Source of the DNA: a virus
Direction: 5' to 3' (one strand)
IMG/VR virus record: IMGVR_UViG_3300017598_000768
Span: 1-64,000 of that record
Length of the DNA stretch: 64,000 nucleotides
Shown here: one piece after another, positions 48,473 to 56,407 of the stretch
Layout: each line of letters opens with the position of its first letter
Position numbering within the stretch: position 1 is the stretch's first letter
Made by a program: the position numbers and the translations under genes
The notes under the pieces: model-generated
What the model saw: the letters and a program-made list of their open reading frames with translations, nothing else
What the model was told of the DNA's origin: nothing
Database searches by the model: none

Positions 48473-49854
48473 TATGCTTTCACAACCTTATAGGTGTCAA
48501 GCTCGTCATCTGTCCATGTTGCTGTGATAGTATAGGTTGCAAGCACATCGCTGGCAGTTCCAACAGATCCGGCAACACTGTATACCCTCATTCTTGCAGA
48601 TGTCAACAACTTCACATCAAAACCGGACGGATGAGCATAAGTACTATACACCGTCTGATCCATATAATGATTCTCTTGATTCAATCCAAGAGCTCTCAGC
48701 AACTCCGCCTGTTTTGCAAGAATAGTACTTGCCTCAATTTCTACGAGGGTCGGTAGTCCAGAGACATCAGCCTTAAAGTCATCAACGTCCGTGACGCCAA
48801 CCCCTTTAACTGCTCCAATATCTACTTCTCCAGTCAAAGTTCTTGTGACAGCTCCCCATACTGCAGTTGCCACATCAGCTACTAACGTCCCGAATGAGGT
48901 CAGCGTCCGTGTTCCTGAAGCCCATATATCAGTGACAAGGGTTCCAAAGGAAGTCAGGGTTCGAGTTCCCGCCGCCCATACATCCGTTACCATCGTTGAT
49001 AATGTGGAAGTTATTGCATCAATCTTTGTCTCATTGGCATCTACCTCTACTATGATCTCATCCTTGTTTGAAGTAGCATTTGCTTCTGTAGCCAATGCTG
49101 AAACATCTGCTTTGAAGTCATCAATGTCAGTAACTCCAACTCCTTTGACAGCACCGATATCTACTTCACCTGTCAGTACTCTGGTTCCATACGCCCAAAT
49201 ATCAGCAACTAAGGTTCCGAACGAAGTCAATGTTCGAGCTCCTGCTGCCCATACCGCAGTAGTAATATCTGCTACAAGAGTTCCGAATGAGGTCAAAGTT
49301 CTCGTACCAGCAGCCCATATGTCTGTCACCAAAGTCGAGAGTGTGGTTGTTATTGCATCAATCTTAACTTCATTCGCATCCACTTCAGCAATGATGTTTG
49401 TCTCTGCCGCATCTAACTCTGCCTTCGTCGGTGCCGTATACGTTCCCAAACCTGCGGTAACATGTCCCTCTACATTGGCTTCAATAGCAAGAGCACTAAC
49501 ATCCGCCTTGAAATCTGCTACTCCAGCGACGCCGACACCTTTTACTTCACCAATATCAACCTCGTCTGCAGCGGGATCAAATACGCTTGCGCCATCCAAT
49601 AGTCTAAACGGTTCAATATCTTCTCTTGCATAGACAGGACTCCCTCCACCTGTGTCCCATTCAATTCCAACAGCATTATCAGGAACATTGACCGCTGGAA
49701 CTCCATAACCACCATTGCCCAAATCAACAACTCCGGTAGTCGTTCGGGCTACAGAATCCGTGTTATCATTCTGATACAGACGATATCCAGTTGTTGCGAT
49801 TGCGGCATAATTACTTCCGAAATCTGCTTCGAACCATGGTTGTGTAAAAGCCAT
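48472..49854 (-). CDS. repeat-rich tail/fibre protein
   Basis: After a ~90-residue N-terminal domain (WFEADFGSNYAAIATTGYRL), residues about 100-390 consist of imperfect repeats of two kinds: IWAAGTRTLTSFGTLV-type units (at least six) and a longer unit GEVDIGAVKGVGVTDIDDFK with NETKIDAITSTLSTMV. The C-terminal 70 residues are distinct. 460 aa. The repeats differ at many synonymous sites, so they are not recent. A trimeric fibre or baseplate-attached structural protein is likely. Confidence 0.75.
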   Translation of the reverse strand: MAFTQPWFEADFGSNYAAIATTGYRLYQNDNTDSVARTTTGVVDLGNGGYGVPAVNVPDNAVGIEWDTGGGSPVYAREDIEPFRLLDGASVFDPAADEVDIGEVKGVGVAGVADFKADVSALAIEANVEGHVTAGLGTYTAPTKAELDAAETNIIAEVDANEVKIDAITTTLSTLVTDIWAAGTRTLTSFGTLVADITTAVWAAGARTLTSFGTLVADIWAYGTRVLTGEVDIGAVKGVGVTDIDDFKADVSALATEANATSNKDEIIVEVDANETKIDAITSTLSTMVTDVWAAGTRTLTSFGTLVTDIWASGTRTLTSFGTLVADVATAVWGAVTRTLTGEVDIGAVKGVGVTDVDDFKADVSGLPTLVEIEASTILAKQAELLRALGLNQENHYMDQTVYSTYAHPSGFDVKLLTSARMRVYSVAGSVGTASDVLATYTITATWTDDELDTYKVVKA

Positions 49855-49857
49855 AAT

Positions 49858-50085
49858 TTACATCCTTGCGATCTGCTCATTTAACATGGCGATCTGTCTT
49901 TTTGTTCTTGCTGTTAAATCTTTCTTAACCAAATCGTACAGTTTCTCTCTTGTGTCGTCACTCATCTCGTCAACCAACTTCTGAAGATTGATCATTGCTG
50001 ACTCACTTTGCGGATTAATTAGCAAAAACGCTGGCAGTATTGCCATGAGTTTATTGCTTTGATCTTCGCCAAGTAATTTCTCCAT
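49858..50085 (-). CDS. small helical protein, 75 aa
   Basis: Entirely helical by pattern (SAMINLQKLVDEMSDDTREK, TARTKRQIAMLNEQIARM). Starts at 50085, with TTCTCC/GGAGAA context upstream, and ends 3 bp before the repeat-rich gene. Possibly a chaperone or coiled-coil accessory for the neighbouring fibre proteins; no family recognised. Confidence 0.65.
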   Translation of the reverse strand: MEKLLGEDQSNKLMAILPAFLLINPQSESAMINLQKLVDEMSDDTREKLYDLVKKDLTARTKRQIAMLNEQIARM

Positions 50086-50095
50086 TTTCTCCTCC

Positions 50096-50809
50096 TTACA
50101 GATAGTCTTTCGGCACTACACGTACCTCAACTTCTCTTATCCTTATTTCGTTTCCTGCATGTGCAGAACCGAATCCAGTTAATCTCAAGTAGCTTCCCCT
50201 CTTGGAAGCACTAAATTCAATTTCATTCCAATCGTTATCAGTCGATATCGTTATTCCGGTAGCAACCAAATTACTCGCATCGTCTAACTCGTTTAATGTG
50301 CGAGAAAAGTAAACATCAAGGTTATTGAGCGCACTTCTTACATTCGTTTGTCTCCTGATTCTTATCTTGGTCACTTTCTTCCAATAAGATCGGAGTCTGA
50401 AATCTATCTGGTGGGCTTCATCAGTATTATGCTGCCAGAATGTAGTAGTACTACCATCAATCGCAAGGACAGCTTCGTTCCCAGTCTCTTCTCCGCAGTG
50501 TGCTTCAACTGCTTCTGGAGAATACCACTCTCCATCGTACAGCGTCATGTTATGCACTATCGTATCATAATCCAAAGCGTCGAGCTGGTCTTGTCTTTGA
50601 TCCAGTTCATCCTGAATTACCGCATCAAAACTTTCGACACTACTTAAACCCATACCCGCAAACATCATTTCTTTAATTCGGTCATCTAATGCGAGCAATG
50701 CTGTAAAAAAAGTAATGTCATCTTCCAAGACCGAACGCTCAAGCAACTCCGGATCAGTCCATATTTTAATGTTGTCCGCACCCTGCTTTTCAAATAGTTT
50801 TTGTGCCAT
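50096..50809 (-). CDS. virion protein with F5/8 type C-like (discoidin) domain
   Basis: The N-terminal 100 residues are helical (LDDRIKEMMFAGMG, QDELDQRQDQLDALDY). From about residue 110 the sequence has the discoidin-like order AVLAIDGSTTTFWQHNTD, QIDFRLRSYWKKVTKIRI, LDVYFSRTLNELDD and SKRGSYLRLTGFGSAHAGNE followed by IREVEV. This fold binds carbohydrate or lipid surfaces, so receptor binding is a likely role. 237 aa. Confidence 0.72.
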   Translation of the reverse strand: MAQKLFEKQGADNIKIWTDPELLERSVLEDDITFFTALLALDDRIKEMMFAGMGLSSVESFDAVIQDELDQRQDQLDALDYDTIVHNMTLYDGEWYSPEAVEAHCGEETGNEAVLAIDGSTTTFWQHNTDEAHQIDFRLRSYWKKVTKIRIRRQTNVRSALNNLDVYFSRTLNELDDASNLVATGITISTDNDWNEIEFSASKRGSYLRLTGFGSAHAGNEIRIREVEVRVVPKDYL

Positions 50810-50820
50810 TTACTTTCTCC

Positions 50821-52227
50821 TTACGTAGTTGTGGTGGTCGTACTGGTTGTCGACGTTGTTGTTGTGGTGGTGGTCGTGGTCGTCGTCGTAAATGTACTAT
50901 CAGTCGCCAGTCCAAGGTTCACCAGCGCAGCGATGAGAGAGGCTAAAATGGCCTTGGCGGCAGGGTCTGTAACGGACGATAGAAGACCAGTAATGTCCTG
51001 CTGAATCGTCGGTGCGGTACCGAAGAATCCCGCATTCGACCCATCGTGATTCAAGTCACCGTCAATCTCTATGGCATTGAGCAACATGTCGTCGTCGCCA
51101 GTGGCACCGATGAGTACCCTTCCTCCTCCCACAACGTCAGGATCAATTATTAAGTTCGTGGCATTGTAGTAAATCTTCGAATCATATCCGCCACCGAACC
51201 AGATCGCACCGCCACCGGGATCATCACTGTGCAGCACTATGCCGTAATCGTCAGTTGCTCCTGCTACAACTCCGATGTAAATACCGTAGTTGAGTGCCGA
51301 TGTTCCAACAATACTGTTGATCCATAAGCCACAATTCTTCGTATCGGCAGTTGAGAGATCTCCGACATACGCACCATACTGATTAACTAATGTCATTGTG
51401 CCAGTAGCAGTAGGTGATTTTTCAGTATTCTCAACCCATAGTCCAGCTCTATTTGTAATTGCTAAGACTGATGTGTCCTCGGCATTAAGCTGTCCAAAAG
51501 GTGAAAGTGGAGTAGGCGGAATCATGGCGAGAACCCAATAGTCTATCGTCATTACTGCATTATTAGTTGTTCTTGGTCTGGCAATATCACGAACAGCCAA
51601 CATATAGTCCATCGTTCCAACAGCAGCTCCGTCAGCGACAGCTTTGCCACGCTGATCCATTCCTACCATATCGCAAGGTGGTGCTCCGAGAGTATTAGAA
51701 AAGCACGTTCCTTCCTGTGCTAAAACCGCCATAGCATTAGACCACGTGGGACTCTTAGCTCCAAGCGATGTAACGACTACGGACATTACTAAACTTGAGG
51801 TATATGCCAAGCCCGACAGATGAGTATAATCCACGGTTCGCTGGTCATTTATAAGATGACTTGAACCAAGTGTACCTGCTACTGTGCTGCCAAATGCTTC
51901 TACGCAAATAGCACCCGCACCAAATAATACGGGATTGTGTATGTTGGGATAGAGCGATACACGTCTATCTATTATAAAACTTCCGCCTGTATATACGCCA
52001 CCTGTCAGCTCTGCGGCGGTAGCATCAAGCGTTAAATCGTTACCATCCGCCACGAGCGACCAAGTATTTATGCCAAGTTCCTCAAGTGTAATGCTCGGAG
52101 CTGCATGCTGAATAAGCAGACCACCAGTCATTGCCCTTGAGCCATCGATCAGTAAGTAATTAACATGATCATCGTCTCCCAGTCCTCCCAGTTGATCATG
52201 TTCACTTATTACTAATTCTGCTGTCAT
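50821..52227 (-). CDS. tail fibre-like protein with poly-threonine C-terminus
   Basis: The N-terminal part contains HVNYLLIDGSRAMTGGLLIQ, a phrase common in phage fibres and their trimerisation regions, followed by long beta-rich Gly/Ala/Asp sequence (VGGGRVLIGATGDDDMLLNA). The last 20 or so residues are almost pure Thr with a few Ser, encoded by mixed ACN codons (about 50821-50890), so not a simple slippage tract. 468 aa. Such tails are known acceptors for O-glycosylation in other systems; here this is inference. Confidence 0.78.
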   Translation of the reverse strand: MTAELVISEHDQLGGLGDDDHVNYLLIDGSRAMTGGLLIQHAAPSITLEELGINTWSLVADGNDLTLDATAAELTGGVYTGGSFIIDRRVSLYPNIHNPVLFGAGAICVEAFGSTVAGTLGSSHLINDQRTVDYTHLSGLAYTSSLVMSVVVTSLGAKSPTWSNAMAVLAQEGTCFSNTLGAPPCDMVGMDQRGKAVADGAAVGTMDYMLAVRDIARPRTTNNAVMTIDYWVLAMIPPTPLSPFGQLNAEDTSVLAITNRAGLWVENTEKSPTATGTMTLVNQYGAYVGDLSTADTKNCGLWINSIVGTSALNYGIYIGVVAGATDDYGIVLHSDDPGGGAIWFGGGYDSKIYYNATNLIIDPDVVGGGRVLIGATGDDDMLLNAIEIDGDLNHDGSNAGFFGTAPTIQQDITGLLSSVTDPAAKAILASLIAALVNLGLATDSTFTTTTTTTTTTTTSTTSTTTTTT

Positions 52228-52237
52228 GGTTTCACCT

Positions 52238-52582
52238 TTACTTTCCTTGCAATTTTCTTTGCCTTTCTTCAGCCAACTGCCTTTGTTTTATCGCCTCCTG
52301 AAGCTGAGCTTGATTACCTGCATGTGGCAATTTCTGACACTGTACTCTCCAGAACATTTCCATCTTCAGCCAATACTGTACGTCCCTTTGGGCATCATGA
52401 ATCGCATTCTGTTTGCTGATCTGCTTGAACTGCTCTACAGTCGACTGGGCAAACAGATCGTGGATCTCTCTCGGCGTCCAGTGCCGATCCATTGCCCATG
52501 TAAATCCAAGCAAAGTCGCCAACATAGCAATCAGGGTAGCAGCTCCGCATGCTGCTTTCTTCATGTTCGACCAATTATTCAC
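52238..52582 (-). CDS. membrane-anchored lysis-region protein (possible i-spanin)
   Basis: GTG at 52582 follows AGGAGGGTGTT. One N-terminal membrane helix (ACGAATLIAMLATLLGFTWA) is followed by a charged, helical domain (LQEAIKQRQLAEERQRKLQG), the topology of an Rz-like inner-membrane spanin. A lipoprotein gene lies nearby (53170). The assignment is by topology and position only. 114 aa. Confidence 0.55.
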   Translation of the reverse strand: MNNWSNMKKAACGAATLIAMLATLLGFTWAMDRHWTPREIHDLFAQSTVEQFKQISKQNAIHDAQRDVQYWLKMEMFWRVQCQKLPHAGNQAQLQEAIKQRQLAEERQRKLQGK

Positions 52583-52591
52583 AACACCCTC

Positions 52592-52900
52592 CTATGGCCT
52601 TCGTTCGTACTCGACCCATGCCAGCGCCCCGGTCCCGGTCAGAGCAATATACAGCCCATTGTCTATCGGAACGTCGTCAAAAGGCACCCACCCAGGCGTA
52701 TCAGCCCCAGCAATTGCATACTCAGCAAGAACCTTTCCACTTGCATCTTCGCTGTCATACAAAGTCACTGTTATCGCATTCGACCCGTCTGTTGCCCACT
52801 TCAGTTTCTTCATCCAATACTCGACACCAGTCACCAATGTGAGGACCTTGGCAGAAGCGTCAATCTTATCCGTACTAACAGTTCTTCGTGGCTCCTTCAT
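52592..52900 (-). CDS. hypothetical beta-rich protein, 102 aa
   Basis: Contains VLTLVTGVEYWMKKLKWATD, AITVTLYDSEDASGKVLAEY and GLYIALTGTGALAWVEYERR, alternating strands that suggest a small jelly-roll or decoration protein. Similar small proteins are frequent in tail-fibre neighbourhoods. It begins downstream of a marked stem-loop (52928-52980). Confidence 0.65.
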   Translation of the reverse strand: MKEPRRTVSTDKIDASAKVLTLVTGVEYWMKKLKWATDGSNAITVTLYDSEDASGKVLAEYAIAGADTPGWVPFDDVPIDNGLYIALTGTGALAWVEYERRP

Positions 52901-52927
52901 TTATGCCTCCTTCAATATTTTTTGATA

Positions 52928-52980
52928 CACTGCCCAGCCATGGAGAGTTTGCGCGCGCAAAGTCCTATCACTGGGCAGTG
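52928..52980. other. stem-loop with internal 14-bp palindrome
   Basis: CACTGCCCAG (52928-52937) and CTGGGCAGTG (52971-52980) pair perfectly over 10 bp; between them TTTGCGCGCGCAAA (52948-52961) is itself a perfect palindrome. It fills most of the 88-bp gap between two lysis-region genes. No T-run follows on the minus strand, so it is not an ordinary terminator. It may stabilise or process the mRNA, or bind a protein. Confidence 0.65.
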
Positions 52981-52988
52981 CAGGCTTG

Positions 52989-53168
52989 TTACGCCCCGTG
53001 CGCGTCAAGCCGTTCTCTTAACGACTTTTTCACTTCCACTTGAGCATCGAACTGAGCATCGCACTCTTCGTCAGTCATGCCTTTCACTTTATTCATAAGC
53101 GAAGCATACTCGATGATCTCCGTAGCAACAAATTCAATTAATTTTACCTGCGCTAATGTCAACGACAT
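52989..53168 (-). CDS. small helical protein, 59 aa
   Basis: An intact short frame with GGAGGAGTGAT before ATG at 53168. The sequence is helical and acidic (LAQVKLIEFVATEIIEYASL; DAQFDAQVEVKKSLRERLDA). It ends eight bases before the stem-loop. Function unknown. Confidence 0.65.
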   Translation of the reverse strand: MSLTLAQVKLIEFVATEIIEYASLMNKVKGMTDEECDAQFDAQVEVKKSLRERLDAHGA

Positions 53169-53169
53169 A

Positions 53170-53535
53170 TCACTCCTCCTTTATGTCAAGACCGTATTCA
53201 ACGAAAAGCAAAAATGCTTTGTCCTTGATACCCATATAAAGCCGATGTTTCGCCTCCGGATCATCACCAGCTTTCACCGAGTCGACCCACAGGCCCATAA
53301 CATCATCAAGCTCCTTCACAACCGGATCAACCTTCACTCTGAGCATCTGTTGCATCTCTGGACTTGCTGCATCATAGCGATTGAGGTAATCCCCCATAAT
53401 CCTGTTATGCGTGCTGATAGCCGTAAGCTGCTTTTGCTTTGGTGTCAAAGCGCAGCCACTAACATGCGCCAGGATCAGCATTAGCGACAGCACTCCTATC
53501 GCAATGCCAGTGAAACGATACGAAATTCTTTTCAT
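53170..53535 (-). CDS. lipoprotein of the lysis region (possible o-spanin)
   Basis: A signal peptide with basic start (MKRISYRF), hydrophobic core (GIAIGVLSLMLILAHVS) and lipobox VSGC at residues 25-28 indicates lipid modification and periplasmic or outer-membrane location. The mature part is helical (EMQQMLRVKVDPVVKELDDV). 121 aa, longer than a typical Rz1. In the lysis context an outer-membrane spanin is possible; a superinfection-exclusion lipoprotein is an alternative. Confidence 0.65.
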   Translation of the reverse strand: MKRISYRFTGIAIGVLSLMLILAHVSGCALTPKQKQLTAISTHNRIMGDYLNRYDAASPEMQQMLRVKVDPVVKELDDVMGLWVDSVKAGDDPEAKHRLYMGIKDKAFLLFVEYGLDIKEE

Positions 53536-53537
53536 CC

Positions 53538-53825
53538 CTATCCTCCTTCCGTAATTGCATTAATCTTCTTGTCTTTGTCCTGAGAAGACTGACTCGTGCC
53601 AAAATAAAACGTGAAGATTGACGTCACCAGCGTAATAACAGCACCAACTATCATCATTCGCGTCTCTCCCTTCACTTTCATGGCTACATCGAATAGAAAG
53701 TTTCCTCCAAAAAGTACTATGGTCAGAGCAAACAGCTTTCTAAACAGCCCGTCAGTGATAGCCTTGAAGACCGCTAAATTCTCTTCAGCGGTTCTCACCT
53801 TCTTCGCCAATAATTCTTCAGTCAT
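53538..53825 (-). CDS. probable holin
   Basis: Two hydrophobic segments: LFALTIVLFGGNFLFDVAMK and MMIVGAVITLVTSIFTFYFG, separated by a short basic linker, with a charged C-terminus (QDKDKKINA). 95 aa and close to the endolysin gene, as expected for a class II holin. It ends two bases before the lipoprotein start. Confidence 0.65.
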   Translation of the reverse strand: MTEELLAKKVRTAEENLAVFKAITDGLFRKLFALTIVLFGGNFLFDVAMKVKGETRMMIVGAVITLVTSIFTFYFGTSQSSQDKDKKINAITEGG

Positions 53826-53848
53826 TGTCCCTCCTTTCTCCCCGTCTG

Positions 53849-54583
53849 TTACTCAGCAATCTTAATGTGCAGATCCATGATCTCGCTCGGAGCTGTGTCT
53901 CTGAAGATGTCAACTTCTATTTCTGCCGAGTTGACTGAGACTATATCCCAAGCAGCATATCCCACCACGACAAAATACTTCTTCAGCTGTACGTCTGGCG
54001 GAAAAGTGGACGCAGGTACTTCTGCTGTAACGTCATCTTCATTCCCTTGCACATTATCAACCTGCAAAAGCTCCGTGTACGGCCCTCCAGCAGCATCTGA
54101 CATAAGCACCTTCCAGTACGTCACCCTTCCTGCTGGAGTCTGAGCCCAGTGAAGATCCACTGCATCAGTCACATCATTATAAACTCCAGTCAAGTCACCA
54201 ACAGGCGGAAGGATCGTCAAGTCCACTTCTAAATCTACCTCATTCGAATCTCCTGAGAAGTTGCCTCCTCCATCATAAGCGCGGGCCACAAAATGGAACA
54301 CTGACAGCACTCCCTCTACGGCATCTACATGTGACGGCTTTACACATTCTCCGTCCGAAGTTTCTTCCGTCAGACACTCACTGGCTTGGATCGTACACGC
54401 TACAGTCTCCAAAGGATTCTCATAGTCGTAGGCTCCGCTGTTGAGCCGGTCATATAACGTATACCCTGCCATGTCTTCTTCTACGTTCGGAGACCACTGG
54501 AGCGTAAAATCAATTCTCTTCGCTGATACAGCACCAGCCACCAAAAACACACTTGCCAGTAAAATCAAAAATGCTTTTTTCAT
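53849..54583 (-). CDS. secreted fibronectin-type-III-like protein
   Basis: A cleavable signal peptide (MKKAFLILLASVFLVAGAVS then AKR) is followed by two beta domains. The first, IDFTLQWSPNVEEDMAGYTL to VLSVFHFVARAYDGGGNFSG, has the WSP...DMAGY and FVARAYD...GN phrases typical of bacterial Fn3 domains; the second has VDLHWAQTPAGRVTYWKVLM. Four Cys in the mature protein could form disulfides outside the cytoplasm. 244 aa. Export of such a protein by a phage is unusual; a surface or periplasmic role in the infected host is likely. Confidence 0.75.
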   Translation of the reverse strand: MKKAFLILLASVFLVAGAVSAKRIDFTLQWSPNVEEDMAGYTLYDRLNSGAYDYENPLETVACTIQASECLTEETSDGECVKPSHVDAVEGVLSVFHFVARAYDGGGNFSGDSNEVDLEVDLTILPPVGDLTGVYNDVTDAVDLHWAQTPAGRVTYWKVLMSDAAGGPYTELLQVDNVQGNEDDVTAEVPASTFPPDVQLKKYFVVVGYAAWDIVSVNSAEIEVDIFRDTAPSEIMDLHIKIAE

Positions 54584-54975
54584 CCCTCTTCCTCCTTTTT
54601 AAATCGTTTGCAGTAATAATTAAACACACCGCGTTTCATTCCAAGTAGTTTTGCACCTTTTGTAATATTGCCTTCAGCTCTCTCCAAAGCCTTTAGCGCT
54701 ACATTATTTTGAAATCTTGCGGTCGCCTGGCCTATTGTGAGCCCTTTATGGGGCACCATTAGCAATAAATCATCAACTATTTGCTTGGCTTCTCCAATAT
54801 CATCTCTCAACTGATTTACAATGACAGACACCTGATTGACCTCAATTTTCGCTCCATCTCCCATTACTTTGGGAAGGTTATCGATCTTTATGCTCTGGTT
54901 GCTTGAGCCAGAATTGTTACAGGACACCAAGCATCTTGACAATAAAAATTGCAGCCGTTCAATTTGCTGATACAT
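54580..54975 (-). CDS. Fis-type helix-turn-helix protein
   Basis: The C-terminal 40 residues (ALKALERAEGNITKGAKLLG followed by MKRGVFNYYCKRF) match the Fis/NtrC DNA-binding helix-turn-helix closely. The N-terminal 90 residues are helical (VNQLRDDIGEAKQIVDDLLL), perhaps a dimerisation part. No ATPase or receiver domain. 131 aa. It lies between the endolysin and the secreted Fn3 protein with ATGA-type overlaps, so it may regulate late genes. Confidence 0.7.
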   Translation of the reverse strand: MYQQIERLQFLLSRCLVSCNNSGSSNQSIKIDNLPKVMGDGAKIEVNQVSVIVNQLRDDIGEAKQIVDDLLLMVPHKGLTIGQATARFQNNVALKALERAEGNITKGAKLLGMKRGVFNYYCKRFKKEEEG

Positions 54976-55391
54976 TACCTCACTCTTTCGTAGTGGACCA
55001 GATCTTGAAAGTCCTGATCAGTAATCGGTTCGGCATCCATGTCCCAGTTCCCTCCCCACCTTATCTTTATACCAAGTTTCACCGCACAAGTCAAAACAAT
55101 TCCTGCCAAGACGCAGCAGTGCAACTTATTCCATGATATCTCACCGTTTATATAAGGCGCGGCATCAACAGCGTCTGACGGATCGCTGTTGTGCTTCCCA
55201 TCAGGCCACTTCGCTCTTGACTTCTGTGGCCTGCCGTAGTAATACTCGTTTTGCTTCTTCTTCCCACGATGCCCACAAACGATCGCGATATCAATTATAC
55301 CCATCGCAAGCGCTTCCCTCAATACCCGCTGGACGTCGAGGTGGCATGTCCCAAGCCTACGCTCCGACGTTGCTCCATAATAGAATTTCAT
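54975..55391 (-). CDS. endolysin, peptidase M15 (L-alanyl-D-glutamate peptidase type)
   Basis: Cleaves the peptide stem of peptidoglycan. Zinc and catalytic residues appear in the T5-endolysin order: GHRGKKKQNEYYYG, SRAKWPDGKHNSDPSDAVDA (His and Asp ligands) and DFQDLVHYERVR (Glu-x-x... His-Tyr-Glu near the end). IRWGGNWD is typical of the family. 138 aa, no signal peptide, so release depends on the holin. It overlaps the upstream membrane-protein gene by 4 bp. Confidence 0.9.
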   Translation of the reverse strand: MKFYYGATSERRLGTCHLDVQRVLREALAMGIIDIAIVCGHRGKKKQNEYYYGRPQKSRAKWPDGKHNSDPSDAVDAAPYINGEISWNKLHCCVLAGIVLTCAVKLGIKIRWGGNWDMDAEPITDQDFQDLVHYERVR

Positions 55392-55798
55392 GATGTGTCC
55401 TTCACTCCGGCCTTCTTAATAGCACTCAGTTTGTCTCGATCCGCCTGGTCTTTCATATACTGCTGTACCCGGCCCATGAACAATGTAAAATTACTGATGT
55501 GGACTTCAATCTTTTCAATATCAACCTTTGTCTCTCCCACATCACTTACAACCACATCGATTTTTCTGCATAGCGTAGAAGATAATACTTCATGCTTGTC
55601 TTCACAATCACCTTTATCAACCAGCTCTGCCGTAGACGGACACTTCTCTTTACAGTCGTCTTTCGTCATGAACCGAGCCTTGCTGATCGCAACAACCACC
55701 CCTCCCACAAAAATCGCTATCGCTATCAACGTTGACACATAATACAACGGGGTAGTTAAAATTGCTTGGGCCGCGTTAACAACTGCTCCATTATCCAT
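55388..55798 (-). CDS. membrane-anchored protein of the lysis region
   Basis: ATG at 55798 follows AAGGAGGTGAGATTTG. One helix (LYYVSTLIAIAIFVGGVVVA) near the N-terminus is followed by a long soluble part with four Cys (DDCKEKCPS, KGDCEDKH, LCRK) and a coiled-coil-like stretch (VGETKVDIEKIEVHISNF). It could be an anti-holin, a spanin or a pinholin partner; the Cys pattern suggests a periplasmic domain. 136 aa. Confidence 0.6.
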   Translation of the reverse strand: MDNGAVVNAAQAILTTPLYYVSTLIAIAIFVGGVVVAISKARFMTKDDCKEKCPSTAELVDKGDCEDKHEVLSSTLCRKIDVVVSDVGETKVDIEKIEVHISNFTLFMGRVQQYMKDQADRDKLSAIKKAGVKDTS

Positions 55799-55812
55799 CA
55801 AATCTCACCTCC

Positions 55813-56193
55813 TTATGCTTCAACCAAGAAACCAAAGAGGTCTACTGCGTTTGTCGCTCCACCAACATTTGTCCCAACGTCCATCTGAAATACAACTCCC
55901 GCCGCATACGTTTTGAGCTTGACTGGCGTGGCGACAGGGACTGGCTGCAAAATCACCATGTCTCCATCAGCATCCAAATTGGAAAGGGTCTGCGTATTGA
56001 GGAAATCGGTCAAAGCCCCAACCCTTCCAACAGTAACAGTAGTAACAGCTGCATCCGCTCCACATCTTACCACAAGCAAGATCGGAATAAACAGCTTCCC
56101 AACCGGCACAGTAAAAAGCGTGATCGCCGCTATAGCGTCAAAAGGTACATTTGTGGTGCTTATCAACGTCAGTGCGTTTTCTTTTAACTCCAT
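55813..56193 (-). CDS. hypothetical beta-rich virion protein, 126 aa
   Basis: ATG at 56193 follows AAAAGGAGGGCGAA, which abuts palindrome copy 13. The sequence is hydrophobic-beta in style (AAITLFTVPVGKLFIPILLV, VTTVTVGRVGALTDFL, KLKTYAAGVVFQMDVGTN), like capsid decoration or tail-accessory proteins. No family recognised. Confidence 0.65.
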   Translation of the reverse strand: MELKENALTLISTTNVPFDAIAAITLFTVPVGKLFIPILLVVRCGADAAVTTVTVGRVGALTDFLNTQTLSNLDADGDMVILQPVPVATPVKLKTYAAGVVFQMDVGTNVGGATNAVDLFGFLVEA

Positions 56194-56205
56194 TTCGCCC
56201 TCCTT

Positions 56206-56221
56206 TTGCAAGCGCTTGCAA
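56206..56221. repeat. dispersed palindrome copy 13 (perfect)
   Basis: TTGCAAGCGCTTGCAA, between the stop of the 58-aa gene and the ribosome site of the next gene. Confidence 0.9.
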
Positions 56222-56398
56222 TTAGCTGAATCTTACCAGGATCTCTCCTTCGTGAGTCACCACTTCTCCGTCGTGGACAATGACCCCAGTATGTAGGCTA
56301 TTCACAAACGCTTCTATTAAATCAAAATTCGTCTGCACAACACTGATCCAACCAGACGTTCCGGTTGGAACTGTTTCAAGTACTAATTCTTCTGTCAT
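56222..56398 (-). CDS. hypothetical protein, 58 aa
   Basis: An intact short frame with AGGAGG before ATG at 56398. MTEELVLETVPTGTSGWISV and NFDLIEAFVNSLHTGVIVHD, ending EGEILVRFS. The TGTSGW...NF.LIEAF-type phrase is common at the N-terminus of phage fibre proteins. It lies one base after palindrome copy 13. Function unknown. Confidence 0.65.
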   Translation of the reverse strand: MTEELVLETVPTGTSGWISVVQTNFDLIEAFVNSLHTGVIVHDGEVVTHEGEILVRFS

Positions 56399-56407
56399 AA
56401 CAACCTC

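Noticed and set aside
48791-49633. 280-codon plus-strand ORF opposite the repeat-rich fibre gene
   Set aside because: Its repetitive Ser/Val/Thr sequence follows from the repeats on the other strand; the minus-strand frame is longer and fits its neighbours.
55305-55320. TCGCAAGCGCTTCCCT as a further palindrome copy
   Set aside because: Four mismatches to the 16-bp consensus, outside the invariant core; likely chance in the endolysin gene.
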